In this document: piece by piece, positions 35,328 through 45,868 of the stretch
Layout of the letters: each line of letters starts with the position of its first letter
Numbering within the stretch: position 1 is the stretch's first letter
Assembly: GCF_001265075.1 (NCBI RefSeq)
Contig: NZ_LFKO01000002.1
Coordinates: forward strand, 784,592-848,591
Direction: 5' to 3'
Origin: Salinicoccus sp. YB14-2
GTDB taxonomy: Bacteria; Bacillota; Bacilli; Staphylococcales; Salinicoccaceae
Length of the DNA: 64,000 bases
Program-made: the position numbers and the translations under genes
Notes under the pieces: generated by a model
Database searches by the model: none
Seen by the model: only the letters and a program-made list of their open reading frames with translations
What the model was told of the DNA's origin: nothing

Positions 35328-35498
35328 GTTATTTACTACTTCTTCACCTTTATAGCTTCCGCATGATTTACAAACACGGTGTGAAAGTTTCATTTCACCA
35401 CAGTTTGAACATTCAACCATTCCAGGCGCTGAAAGTTTAATATGCGTACGGCGTTTATTTTTACGAGTTTTAGATGTTCTTCTTTTAGGTACTGCCAT
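35325..35498 (-). CDS. rpmF: 50S ribosomal protein L32
   Basis: A 57-residue ribosomal protein. The start [19 protein letters not shown] is universal for L32, and two Cys pairs, CSNCGE and CKSCGSY, form the zinc-binding type of this protein. It starts with ATG after GAGG, 2 bases behind the yceD stop, so the two are co-transcribed. Confidence 0.97.
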   Translation of the reverse strand: MAVPKRRTSKTRKNKRRTHIKLSAPGMVECSNCGEMKLSHRVCKSCGSYKGEEVVNN

Positions 35499-35500
35499 GA

Positions 35501-36019
35501 TTAATCCTCCTTTTCTTCATCACTATCAAGTAGTGCTTTTAATTTTTCAAGTCTGGGATCTGTTTTTTCCTCACTCTCGTGAGCAAACTCATCTTCATCG
35601 ATGACTTCCCAATCATTTCCACTTCCAAGTGGTTCATCGCTTGTCGTATAAGCGTTCGGAAGGTTCACAATGATGAGTTCCCTGATAACAGGTTCTAAAT
35701 CCAATGTATGAATCACAGGATGAACATTTACATCCAGATCATCATCCTCATGGACAGTTTCATCAAAGATTTCCAATGATTCAATTTGAAGCGGGACTTG
35801 AATATCTTCAGATGTTCGACTGTCGAGCATGTTGATAATCGCATCGATATAAATCTGCGCATTGAATTGTCTGCTGCGCACAAATATTTCACCTTTAACA
35901 TTGAGCGATTCGACAGATAAGATATCCTTCCTGTCCGTCAAATTCTCAAGCTCCAGGGATTCATCAAATTTGATCACTTCATCATGGAATTTTCTTAGTT
36001 GAGCCAACGTCCATTTCAT
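35501..36019 (-). CDS. yceD: YceD family (DUF177) protein
   Basis: A 172-residue protein of the family needed for normal 23S rRNA accumulation in relatives. It usually sits before rpmF, as here. Recognisable are [21 protein letters not shown] early and the acidic C-terminal half with [23 protein letters not shown] at 36019 follows GAGGTG; a GTG three codons upstream is part of that site. The Bacillus name is YlbN. Confidence 0.88.
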   Translation of the reverse strand: MKWTLAQLRKFHDEVIKFDESLELENLTDRKDILSVESLNVKGEIFVRSRQFNAQIYIDAIINMLDSRTSEDIQVPLQIESLEIFDETVHEDDDLDVNVHPVIHTLDLEPVIRELIIVNLPNAYTTSDEPLGSGNDWEVIDEDEFAHESEEKTDPRLEKLKALLDSDEEKED

Positions 36020-36048
36020 ACTCTTCACCTCTTATGAGCACAAAAAAT

Positions 36049-36077
36049 ATTGTACATTTTATGGGGACTTATGTCAA
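36049..36077 (-). promoter_or_regulatory. Promoter of yceD-rpmF
   Basis: TTGACA (36072-36077) and TACAAT (36049-36054) are separated by exactly 17 bp on the minus strand, one of the best sigma-A matches in the window. Confidence 0.8.
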
Positions 36078-36131
36078 GTTATTTTCTTAACAGATTATTT
36101 GATACAATACACTATAAAGGAGGCCTTTTCA

Positions 36132-38294
<2,163 letters not shown>

Positions 38295-38356
38295 AAAAAT
38301 CCTCTTTCCATTTTCTGTTGATTTGAGATAAGATGAATAACAGGAGTTGATCATAC

Positions 38357-38728
38357 ATGCAAAAATTTATCCGTCTCGGTGACGGCTACGGCGATATTTT
38401 CGAGCTTGAAGCCCTCATCGAATATAACCACCAGCGTATAAAATCAGGCATCTACCTGCACGTTGAAGATGAACCGTCAACCTTTGTACTCATCATGGAA
38501 CCTGTGCGCGGAAATTTCCAGGCACTCTATACAATCTACAGAGGCATCCCGATGACAACCAGACATCAGCAAAAATATAAAATCATCAATGAAAGTCTTG
38601 AAAAATACAACATTCAAAAAGTGGAGATGACTACGAGGACGCCTGCCGACTTTTATGATTCTGAACAGTACTTCCAGTACATGATCGGCGTACTGAGACT
38701 GAATCACCTGTTGCCGCCGATGAACTAG
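38357..38728 (+). CDS. Conserved hypothetical protein
   Basis: A 123-residue soluble protein starting MQKFIRLGDGYGDIFELEALIEYN, with no membrane helix or metal motif. Similar short proteins occur beside rsmD/ylbG in Bacillales, sometimes mislabelled methylthioribose kinase; I cannot give a function. The start has AGGAG at good spacing. It converges on ylbG with a 4-base overlap. Confidence 0.7.
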   Translation: MQKFIRLGDGYGDIFELEALIEYNHQRIKSGIYLHVEDEPSTFVLIMEPVRGNFQALYTIYRGIPMTTRHQQKYKIINESLEKYNIQKVEMTTRTPADFYDSEQYFQYMIGVLRLNHLLPPMN

Positions 38729-38988
38729 ATTACCCTGTAATCTTTCGCTTCATGTTTCTCACGTTCATATTCCCTTTTAATATTGGGATATTGTGAGACA
38801 ATGACATCAGAGACATATTTAAGCTTATTCAGCTCTTTCATTGTTTGAGAAACATCTGATTCGTTAATATATAATAATAAGTACTTTTTATCTTTATTTA
38901 CATAAATCAGATGGCCATAACGTTTTAATTGTCTAATGAATTTATTTTGTTTAAAATAAATATAAATACCAATGCGTTTCTTTAGCAT
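38725..38988 (-). CDS. ylbG: YlbG family (DUF2129) protein
   Basis: An 87-residue protein matching the YlbG layout: an opening IGIYIYFKQNKFIRQLKRYGHLIYV, then a strand KKYLLLYINESD and a helix MKELNKLKYVSDV. The role is unknown. The ATG at 38988 follows GGGTGGGAC; the frame extends five codons further without a ribosome site. It lies between rsmD and ylbF genes, as in Bacillus. Confidence 0.85.
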   Translation of the reverse strand: MLKKRIGIYIYFKQNKFIRQLKRYGHLIYVNKDKKYLLLYINESDVSQTMKELNKLKYVSDVIVSQYPNIKREYEREKHEAKDYRVI

Positions 38989-39085
38989 TTTTGTCCCACC
39001 CATCTAATTTGTATAAGGATATCATACCATTTTAGAAACAACTTTTTAATAGCATCATACAGAATCATATTGGAGGATATTTTAA

Positions 39086-40006
39086 ATGAGAAAATGTATC
39101 AAGGGATTTTTAACAACAATCGGTGTTGCGGGAGGCATTATCGGCGGATTGTGGATCGGTACGAAACTTACAACCGAAACAAAAGTTCAGCACATCAAAC
39201 CGTACTTTAAAAGACGCTCGCCATACATCTTCGCTCACCGCGGCGGCATGGCACTTGCGCCCGAACATACTAAACTGGCATTTGATAAATCCAGCGAATT
39301 CAATGTGGAAGGTTTTGAAATCGATATCCGTCTGACGAAAGATGAAGAGATCGTCGTCATGCACGATGCATATGTCGACCGCACATCAAACGGTGCAGGC
39401 CGCGTAAGCAACATGACGCTTTCAGAACTTAAAGCACTCGACTTCGGCTACCACTTCAGGGACGTCGAAGGCAACTCACCGTTCAGAGGCCACGCAGATG
39501 CGAAGATCCTCACTTTGAAAGAGCTGCTTGAAAGCTATCCGGACAAACTGGTGAATATCGACATTAAAGATAAACCGGAAACGTATGAAGGCAGTCTGAT
39601 GCCGACCGTGCTCTACCGACTAATCAAAGAACTCGGCGCAGAAGACCGCGTACTCGTTACGAGCTTTCACGACGCACAGATCAACAGATTCAAATTGTAC
39701 TCCGGAGATGAAATCGCACTCGGCGCCGGTGAGGATCAGGTTACAAAAGCCTACCTGAGCTTCAAAACTGGATTCAAACACCTTTACCAGCCGAATGCAG
39801 ACACATTCCAGATTCCGGTAAGCATCAAAGGCTACCCGCTTGATAGTGAGAAATTCATCGCATTCCTGCAGAACATGAACGTCGCTGTCGGATACTGGGT
39901 CATCAACGATATGGACAAAATGGACGAACTCATTCAAAAAGGCGCCCACACAATCGTTACAGATTTTCCTGACATCAGCTACCACCTCATGAAACAGAGA
40001 TACTAA
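39086..40006 (+). CDS. Membrane-anchored glycerophosphodiester phosphodiesterase
   Basis: Cleaves glycerophosphodiesters to glycerol-3-phosphate and an alcohol. FAHRGGMALAPEHTKLAF (about residues 50-67) has the catalytic His-Arg pair, FEIDIRLTKDEEIVVMHD the metal-binding Glu and Asp and second His, and the later VNIDIKDKPE another acid pair. An N-terminal helix (residues 10-27) without a clear cleavage site suggests an outward-facing anchored enzyme. The usual PENT motif reads PEHT. It has 306 residues, with ATG after GGAGG. Confidence 0.9.
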   Translation: MRKCIKGFLTTIGVAGGIIGGLWIGTKLTTETKVQHIKPYFKRRSPYIFAHRGGMALAPEHTKLAFDKSSEFNVEGFEIDIRLTKDEEIVVMHDAYVDRTSNGAGRVSNMTLSELKALDFGYHFRDVEGNSPFRGHADAKILTLKELLESYPDKLVNIDIKDKPETYEGSLMPTVLYRLIKELGAEDRVLVTSFHDAQINRFKLYSGDEIALGAGEDQVTKAYLSFKTGFKHLYQPNADTFQIPVSIKGYPLDSEKFIAFLQNMNVAVGYWVINDMDKMDELIQKGAHTIVTDFPDISYHLMKQRY

Positions 40007-40025
40007 TTTAGATGGGAATTATTCA

Positions 40026-40053
40026 ACCCGGCTCAAGAGAGCCGGGTATTTTT
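40026..40053 (+). terminator. Terminator after the glycerophosphodiesterase gene
   Basis: A 9-bp GC-rich stem ACCCGGCTC/GAGCCGGGT with a 4-base loop is followed by ATTTTTA. Confidence 0.85.
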
Positions 40054-40093
40054 ATGGGGATGTCTATGGCCCGCTCATCGTCGAAGCTGCTGC

Positions 40094-40182
40094 CTGCTCA
40101 CTTGGGAGAGTTTTCGGAGCTGAGTGAGCAGATTTTGTGTTTTCCTGCTCACTTGGGCATGCTTTCTAAATCAGGTGAGCAG
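40094..40182 (-). repeat. 51-bp hairpin repeat array B (2 units)
   Basis: Two 38-base palindromes with arms CTGCTCACTT and GTGAGCAG start at 40094 and 40145, exactly 51 bases apart. Read on the minus strand, the 13-base linker (GAAAACACAAAAT) resembles that of array C, so I give this array minus orientation. It lies between the convergent glycerophosphodiesterase and ylbF genes. The rest of this 330-base gap holds two terminators and a short protein-like stretch on the minus strand at about 40190-40270. Confidence 0.8.
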
Positions 40183-40277
40183 AGGCTCTCCCCATTATTA
40201 ATACTTTTCAAATATGGATAAACAGCTTTATCTAAACGAAGCGTTTCCATCATGTCAGTACCGCGCACCAAACACAA

Positions 40278-40325
40278 GACGCCCTCAATCATCTTCAAGT
40301 GGATGATCAAGGGCGTCCGGTTTTT
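40278..40325. terminator. Terminator between ylbF and array B
   Basis: A 16-bp stem GACGCCCTCAATCATC/GATGATCAAGGGCGTC with one mismatch and an 8-base loop. The T run is better on the plus strand (TTTTT), but position makes ylbF (minus) the natural client; it may act both ways. Confidence 0.75.
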
Positions 40326-40338
40326 ATTATAAAACTTC

Positions 40339-40776
40339 TTATACTGCGCAGGAACAGCTTCCGCCTGTGGCGCAGCCGCCGCCTGAATCTTTGGCGAAGA
40401 ATGGATTGTCACTGACGATGTTGACGTGTTCGCTGACGTCTTCACTCATATGGAAAAGCACTTCGTCGAGGAGTGCCTGGAGCTGGTATTCAGCGCGTCT
40501 GAATTCCATGACAATCGGATGTAAATCTAATTTTTTCTTATATTGGTTGATTTCTCTTCTCTTGGTTGTGAAGTCGGGATGGTATTTGCCGAAACGGCTG
40601 ACTTCTTCAAAGTCTTCCTTCATCCTTTTGAATGTTGAAATGATTTCGAGAACTTCCGGATCATTATTTATAAGATGATTATATTTACAGTAATGCTCAA
40701 ATTCTTCGGTCTGTTTAATCATATGATTCAGCCGGTCCAGCTGGTCCAGCAGTGTTAATTCTTGTAATGTTGTCAT
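40339..40776 (-). CDS. ylbF: YlbF family regulator with Cys-rich tail
   Basis: A 145-residue helical protein of the Com_YlbF family. In Bacillus YlbF acts with YmcA and YaaT as a complex that steers RNase Y and binds iron-sulphur clusters. The body is charged helix (DQLDRLNHMIKQTEEFEHY and so on). The end, GGGCATGGSCSCAV, supplies three Cys like those that bind the cluster in Bacillus. The ATG at 40776 follows GAGAGGTG. Confidence 0.88.
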   Translation of the reverse strand: MTTLQELTLLDQLDRLNHMIKQTEEFEHYCKYNHLINNDPEVLEIISTFKRMKEDFEEVSRFGKYHPDFTTKRREINQYKKKLDLHPIVMEFRRAEYQLQALLDEVLFHMSEDVSEHVNIVSDNPFFAKDSGGGCATGGSCSCAV

Positions 40777-40837
40777 AAAAACACCTCTCAATTTATAGTA
40801 ACAAACTTCAGAATTCTTTGCGAGAGTAAAATTCTAT

Positions 40838-40866
40838 TTGCAACTAACAACTTTATAGATTAAAAT
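40838..40866 (+). promoter_or_regulatory. Candidate promoter of yugN
   Basis: TTGCAA (40838-40843) and TAAAAT (40861-40866) lie 17 bp apart on the plus strand, 35 bases before the start codon. Confidence 0.45.
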
Positions 40867-40901
40867 TGAATTAATGTTATTAATGCTAGGGAGGAAATTT
40901 C

Positions 40902-41258
40902 ATGATTTTCGAAAACTCTGGTCTTGAGAAAGTTGTTGTGCCTCAAGATGTCTTACAAAATGTTATGAATAAAAATGGATGGGTACTTGGCGGCTCCTGG
41001 GATTACGAGCGTATGACTTTTGATTACAAGTATGAAATCCCTGAAGGTATCTATTATCTGCGCCTGCCGGGCTATGCTGTAGACGGCGATGTGGGTGCAA
41101 ACAACGCAACAATCCAGCTGATGGACCCTTACATGGGTAAACACTATTTCCCAACAGGTATTGAATACGGCAGTGACGAACACTTCCCTGAAAGAATTGT
41201 CGAGCATGCTGTCAACAATATCCGTAAAGTGACTAAAGATTTAAAAGTGTTGATTTAA
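40902..41258 (+). CDS. YugN-like family protein
   Basis: A 118-residue soluble protein resembling the YugN family: the opening IFENSGLEKVVVPQDVL, a central WDYERMTFDYKYE, and an aromatic GIYYLRLPGYAVDGDV. Function is unknown. It starts with ATG after GGGAGG, has its own promoter candidate and ends at a clear terminator, so it is monocistronic. Confidence 0.8.
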   Translation: MIFENSGLEKVVVPQDVLQNVMNKNGWVLGGSWDYERMTFDYKYEIPEGIYYLRLPGYAVDGDVGANNATIQLMDPYMGKHYFPTGIEYGSDEHFPERIVEHAVNNIRKVTKDLKVLI

Positions 41259-41280
41259 AAGCTTAATACTTATATTAATA

Positions 41281-41326
41281 AAAACCGGCCGTAAACCTTA
41301 AATCGAGGTTCTCGCAGCCGGTTTTT
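41281..41326 (+). terminator. Terminator after yugN
   Basis: A long hairpin with a base stem AAAACCGGC/GCCGGTTTT and an inner AACCT/AGGTT stem is followed by T-rich sequence. Confidence 0.8.
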
Positions 41327-41342
41327 TATTTACCATGAAAAT

Positions 41343-41378
41343 AAAACAGCACCAAAGCCCTGAATACGGCTCTGGTGC
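41343..41378 (-). terminator. Terminator of the caa3 oxidase assembly genes
   Basis: On the minus strand GCACCAGAGCC pairs with GGCTTTGGTGC (one internal mismatch region) and is followed by TGTTTTATTTT. Confidence 0.75.
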
Positions 41379-41410
41379 AGTATTAATATCTATATCCTTT
41401 AAGTTCTATC

Positions 41411-41866
41411 TTAATGGAAGATGGCATCAAACAGACCTGCTGTAGAGCCGCCTGGATAGATGATGTAAAGCAATGCATATACCATGATGCCTGTGATTGC
41501 TGTCAGGAACCAGATGGTTGCTGCGACAGGACCGACTTTACGGTGTATGCCGAGTTTCCTTTTTGTCCCCGTAAACAGCTGGTATGCACCAAGCACGCCA
41601 CCCGTTGTGGACAGGATGATATGGCTGATTAAAAACGTTACATAGAAAGGTACCAGGTTATCCGGTCCGCCAAATTGCGTGCTTCCTATAAATACTGTTT
41701 TTGATACATAGCCTATAAAGAATATCAGTGCAGCAAGCGCTGCGAGCTTCATCCATTTTTCATGCAATTCAATCTGCTTGGCACGTATATGTTTTAAACC
41801 GATGGCCATGAATATTGCACTCAGGATGATAAAAAATGTATTGATTGTCGGCAGTAAAAATTCCAT
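41411..41866 (-). CDS. ctaM: DUF420 membrane protein, oxidase assembly factor CtaM-like
   Basis: A 151-residue protein with four to five membrane helices. LHEKWMKLAALAAL and the late HRKVGPVAATIWFLTAITG hold conserved His residues of the DUF420 family (YozB in Bacillus). In Staphylococcus aureus the homologue CtaM is needed for haem A-containing aa3 oxidase activity. Its place after ctaG in the oxidase cluster fits that role. ATG follows AAGGAG. Confidence 0.85.
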   Translation of the reverse strand: MEFLLPTINTFFIILSAIFMAIGLKHIRAKQIELHEKWMKLAALAALIFFIGYVSKTVFIGSTQFGGPDNLVPFYVTFLISHIILSTTGGVLGAYQLFTGTKRKLGIHRKVGPVAATIWFLTAITGIMVYALLYIIYPGGSTAGLFDAIFH

Positions 41867-41886
41867 ATCGTTATGTCTACTCCTTA

Positions 41887-42840
41887 TTATCTGAACTGTT
41901 TCTGAAACTCTTTTCTAATACGAGCTTCTTCTAGCGAACGGCGTGTCACTTCTTCTTCGTCACGTCTCTCATCTTTATACCAACGGAAGAATATGAACCC
42001 GAGCATGAATCCGAAGAATATTTCCTGCATCACTTTCATGATGATTCCGGCTGCCTGCTGATCGTGGATCGGATCTGAATCTGTAAAGTATTCCGGTCCT
42101 GAAATCATACCTTGTCCGACAAGACTGTCCAGTGTGCCGGCAGGCACACATAGTTCCATCGCAGACAACCATGCATCGCCGTCAGTGTATGTGCTGAACA
42201 TCGGCTCTGAAGCAAATATGATCAAAGCACATGCCGGTGTCAAAAGAACACCGATACCGAATATATAGAGCATCTTGAACAGTCCGCCCATGTGATTCTC
42301 CCTCGGTTCTACTTTGTTGAAAATCGGGTAGAACATCACGAGTGACAGTACAAATAAAAGTATGATGAGAGCATTATGCGCAACTGCACTCATTTTCAGA
42401 CTGTCCATCACAACCGGCAGGTGGTATACGGAAAATATACCATTGAAAAGAATCAGTGCAAGAAGCGGTTTTTTCGCAATCGCAAAGATCTGTTTCAATA
42501 CCGGAAGACCGACAAGATATTTCTGTAAATATTCAGGCAATGCAGCATAAAAAAGCGGTGCTGCGAGCAGAAATCCAAATGCCATCTGCAGCATATGGAA
42601 ACTGAAAAGTATGTGGCTCAGCAAATCTACTGGTGAACCGTATAAAATATAAATTAAAACCATATTTGTAATGAATATAGCCGATTCTTTATTCGTAATC
42701 GGACGTCCGCCTTCAAATTCCCTGTACCATTTTTTCGTCACAAGAAAGTAAACGACAGTGACCATGACAGTGAATACGAAAAAGAAAGGGCTCCAATTGG
42801 CCATAAATCCAAATATAGATATGGACGATAAATTTCCCAT
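41887..42840 (-). CDS. ctaG: Cytochrome c oxidase assembly factor CtaG
   Basis: A polytopic membrane protein of 317 residues with about seven helices. LLSHILFSFHMLQM and the pattern FSVYHLPVVMD carry the His residues of the caa3_CtaG family, which helps build the CuB centre. A charged Glu/Arg-rich tail ends the protein. It follows ctaF across a hairpin at 42934-42964 that may lower its expression relative to the structural genes. Confidence 0.9.
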   Translation of the reverse strand: MGNLSSISIFGFMANWSPFFFVFTVMVTVVYFLVTKKWYREFEGGRPITNKESAIFITNMVLIYILYGSPVDLLSHILFSFHMLQMAFGFLLAAPLFYAALPEYLQKYLVGLPVLKQIFAIAKKPLLALILFNGIFSVYHLPVVMDSLKMSAVAHNALIILLFVLSLVMFYPIFNKVEPRENHMGGLFKMLYIFGIGVLLTPACALIIFASEPMFSTYTDGDAWLSAMELCVPAGTLDSLVGQGMISGPEYFTDSDPIHDQQAAGIIMKVMQEIFFGFMLGFIFFRWYKDERRDEEEVTRRSLEEARIRKEFQKQFR

Positions 42841-42933
42841 TAAAAATCACCCTTTTTTATCACTTATCATCATTATATGTTTTTTTGTCCTTTTAAACAA
42901 TATATCCATGACCCATTACATGACAATATAATG

Positions 42934-42964
42934 ACAAAAGACCAACACATCTTGTGTTGGTCTT
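42934..42964 (-). terminator. Hairpin between ctaF and ctaG
   Basis: A perfect 12-bp stem AAGACCAACACA/TGTGTTGGTCTT with a 3-base loop is followed on the minus strand by TTTGTCATT. The T run is short, so it is either a leaky terminator or a processing/stability hairpin. Confidence 0.65.
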
Positions 42965-42973
42965 AAATGAATA

Positions 42974-43318
42974 TTATTCGATTGGTGCACCGATCCATAC
43001 GATATAGATCATGCAGACAACGAATGCGATTGCGAAATACATTCCAGTCATTATAAGCAGTTTGGCAAAATCGTGTCCATTATCTTTCATATGCATGAAA
43101 TAGAAGAACTGCAGGATGACCTGGATGAATGCAAAACCGAGCACAATCGGAATCGTAAACTGTGCAGGTACATCTGATGCCGCCAGAATGAATGCCATGA
43201 ATGTCAGGAATATCATCAGCCCGAATGATACGAGCTGATGGCGCATTTCTTTAGTACGCTGGTTTCTCAAATACTCAAGCTGCGATTTTGTCATAACTTC
43301 TTGATTCATTTCTGCCAT
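42974..43318 (-). CDS. ctaF: Cytochrome c oxidase subunit IV (caa3-type)
   Basis: A 114-residue protein with three membrane helices: about residues 31-50, 57-80 and 88-110. The motif FIQVILQFFYFMHMKDNGHD is shared by bacterial subunit IV proteins of caa3 and quinol oxidases. Assignment to the caa3 enzyme rests on the haem c-bearing CtaC in the same cluster. It begins 2 bases after ctaE. Confidence 0.92.
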   Translation of the reverse strand: MAEMNQEVMTKSQLEYLRNQRTKEMRHQLVSFGLMIFLTFMAFILAASDVPAQFTIPIVLGFAFIQVILQFFYFMHMKDNGHDFAKLLIMTGMYFAIAFVVCMIYIVWIGAPIE

Positions 43319-43319
43319 C

Positions 43320-43946
43320 TTATAACACTCCTAACAGGTAAACGATAGTAAAGATGAATACCCATACAACGTCAATAAAGTGCCAGTACAATGCAAAGGT
43401 ATTTACTTTTGCTGCTGTGTAGACAGACATACCGCGATTAGCGTTACGTAAAATAAGCAATGTCACCCAGATCAGTCCCACAATTACGTGGAAACCGTGC
43501 GTCCCGATCAGGAAGTAGAATGCACTTCCGAAGGCGCTTGAACGGAATGTATGTCCAAGACCGACATACTCCACAAACTCATAAATCTCCAGTGCAAGGA
43601 ACCCTGCACCAAGAAGTGCTGTAATTCCAAGCCACAACTGCATTTTCTGGAAATTGTTGTTTCTCATGTGATATATCGCATACACACTTGTCAGGGACGA
43701 TGTCAAAAGTAACATCGTCATGACAAATGCGAGCGGCAGGTGGAACAGTTCTGCTGCCAATAAATGATCATCGCTCGGTACTGAGTCTTTCAGCGCCAGA
43801 TATGTCGCAAAAAGCGATGCGAATAAAACAGTTTCACCCGCAAGGAATATCCAAAATCCTACAAACTTATTCTTTCCTTCTGCCGTAGCAGTTTCGGGAT
43901 GGACTGGCCATCTTTCGCTAGGCACATTGTATTCCATGTTAGCCAT
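43320..43946 (-). CDS. ctaE: Cytochrome c oxidase subunit III
   Basis: Five-helix subunit of 208 residues. FVGFWIFLAGETVLFASLFATY, GTHGFHVIVGLIWV and FALYWHFIDVVWVFIFTIVY are subunit III hallmarks. The start overlaps the ctaD stop by one base (TAATG), which implies coupled translation in the oxidase operon. Confidence 0.96.
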   Translation of the reverse strand: MANMEYNVPSERWPVHPETATAEGKNKFVGFWIFLAGETVLFASLFATYLALKDSVPSDDHLLAAELFHLPLAFVMTMLLLTSSLTSVYAIYHMRNNNFQKMQLWLGITALLGAGFLALEIYEFVEYVGLGHTFRSSAFGSAFYFLIGTHGFHVIVGLIWVTLLILRNANRGMSVYTAAKVNTFALYWHFIDVVWVFIFTIVYLLGVL

Positions 43947-45865
43947 TATTTCGCACCCCTTTCCAATTCTTCAAGATCTTTCTCTATTTCTTCTTTAGTT
44001 ACATAATAACCGAGGTCGTCTTTCCATGAACGCACACCCATCGAAACGAATGTGATACCCAGTCCGATTACAAGAACAGGCAGTGCCCATGGTTTTGCAT
44101 CCAAGCCGGATACTGCATCAATCGCCCAATCTTTGCCGTCGGCAAAGTACAGTGCACCGAACGATGCGATGAACAGGCCGAGTGACATGATCAGCGGAAT
44201 GATCGAGTTGTTCGGCATATGGAAGTCTCCGACTGATTCTGCAGGTATGATCTTGCCGTCTCCCTGCTTCTTCTCGATCCAGTATGCATCCAGTCCACGA
44301 ACCAATGGTACTTGTGCAAAGTTGTAATAAGGTGCCGGCAGTGGCAGTGACCATTCAAGCGTACGGCCGTCTCCCCAAGGATCCGTTCCAACTCTTTCGT
44401 TTTTCACAAGTGTCATTACAATGTTGATCAGCAATATGATCACCCCGGCGGCCATGAAGAAGGCACCGATGGTGGATATCATGTTGGCTGCGTTATAACC
44501 CTGTCCGTCCAGGAAAGTGAACACACGTCTCGGCATGCCCCATAATCCAAGGAAGTGCTGGATCAGGAATGTCAGGTGGAAACCGAACACGAACAGCACG
44601 AATGTAATCTTACCGAGAACTTCGTTCAGCATCGTATTGAACATTATCGGCCAGTAGTAGTGGAGTCCTGCAAGGAGACCGAATACTACACCACCAACGA
44701 TAACGTAGTGGAAGTGTGCAACGATAAAGTATGAGTCATGATACTGATAGTCGGCCGGTGCTGCTGCCTGCATGATACCCGTTACCCCGCCCATTACGAA
44801 TGAAGGGATAAATGCGATTGCGTAAAGCATCGGCGTTGTGAATTCTATACTACCGCCCCAAATGGTGGCGATCCAGTTAAATATTTTAATACCTGTCGGT
44901 ACCGCGATTGCCATTGTCGCAACTGCGAAAATAGCGTTTGCCGTCGGTCCAAGACCAACTGTAAACATGTGGTGCGCCCAAACCATGAATCCGAAGAAAC
45001 CGATTAGGACTGTCGCGAATACCATCGCTGAGTAACCGAACAATCTCTTACGGGCAAATACTGAGAATATCTCAGAGAATATACCGAACGCCGGAAGTAT
45101 CAGTATGTACACTTCAGGGTGTCCGAAAATCCAGAATAAATGCTCCCAGATGATGGTGTTACCGCCTGCCTCTACTATGAAGAAGTTTGAACCGAACATA
45201 CGGTCAAACATAAGCAGGAAGACACCGATTGTAAGCGGTGGGAATGCGAATACGATAAGGATGGCTGCAACAAAAGTCGTCCATGTGAATAATGGCATTC
45301 TCATGTATGTCATACCAGGTGCTCTCATCGTAATAATCGTTGTTGCAAAGTTGATACCTGTCATCAATGTACCTGCACCTGTGATCTGAAGACCGAGGGC
45401 GTAGAAGTTAACACCGTGTCCAGGTGAGTCGATTGACAGTGATGCGTAGCTTGTCCAGCCCGCATCCGGTGCTCCACCCATGAACCATGAAAGGTTAAGG
45501 AAGATACCACCGAGAATGAACAACCAAACTCCCATTGAGTTCAGAAATGGAAACGCTAAATCACGCGCCCCAATCTGCAATGGAACCACTGCGTTCATAA
45601 ATGCGAATAGTAATGGCATGGCTGCCAGGAAAATCATCGTCGTACCATGCATGGTGATCATTTCGTTATATAATCCTGCTGATAGGAAGTCGTTGTTTGG
45701 AACCGCCAGTTGTATACGGATCAACATCGCTTCTATACCACCAAGTGCGAAGAAAAATCCACCAGCGATCAAATACAAGATGGCAATCTTTTTATGGTCG
45801 ACTGTCGTCAGATATTCCCAGATTACAGAACCAACACCTTTTTTCTGAGTACTTGTCTGTGCCAT
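43946..45865 (-). CDS. ctaD: Cytochrome c oxidase subunit I (caa3-type)
   Basis: Catalytic haem-copper subunit with 12 or more helices, holding haem a and the haem a3-CuB centre. HGTTMIFLAAMPLL carries the haem a His, FWIFGHPEVYILILPAFG the CuB His and cross-linked Tyr, WAHHMFTVG the two CuB His, and HFHYVIVGG the haem pair. It has 639 residues, with two further C-terminal helices before a charged tail. ATG follows GAGGAGGGG, 3 bases after ctaC. Confidence 0.97.
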   Translation of the reverse strand: MAQTSTQKKGVGSVIWEYLTTVDHKKIAILYLIAGGFFFALGGIEAMLIRIQLAVPNNDFLSAGLYNEMITMHGTTMIFLAAMPLLFAFMNAVVPLQIGARDLAFPFLNSMGVWLFILGGIFLNLSWFMGGAPDAGWTSYASLSIDSPGHGVNFYALGLQITGAGTLMTGINFATTIITMRAPGMTYMRMPLFTWTTFVAAILIVFAFPPLTIGVFLLMFDRMFGSNFFIVEAGGNTIIWEHLFWIFGHPEVYILILPAFGIFSEIFSVFARKRLFGYSAMVFATVLIGFFGFMVWAHHMFTVGLGPTANAIFAVATMAIAVPTGIKIFNWIATIWGGSIEFTTPMLYAIAFIPSFVMGGVTGIMQAAAPADYQYHDSYFIVAHFHYVIVGGVVFGLLAGLHYYWPIMFNTMLNEVLGKITFVLFVFGFHLTFLIQHFLGLWGMPRRVFTFLDGQGYNAANMISTIGAFFMAAGVIILLINIVMTLVKNERVGTDPWGDGRTLEWSLPLPAPYYNFAQVPLVRGLDAYWIEKKQGDGKIIPAESVGDFHMPNNSIIPLIMSLGLFIASFGALYFADGKDWAIDAVSGLDAKPWALPVLVIGLGITFVSMGVRSWKDDLGYYVTKEEIEKDLEELERGAK

Positions 45866-45868
45866 GTG

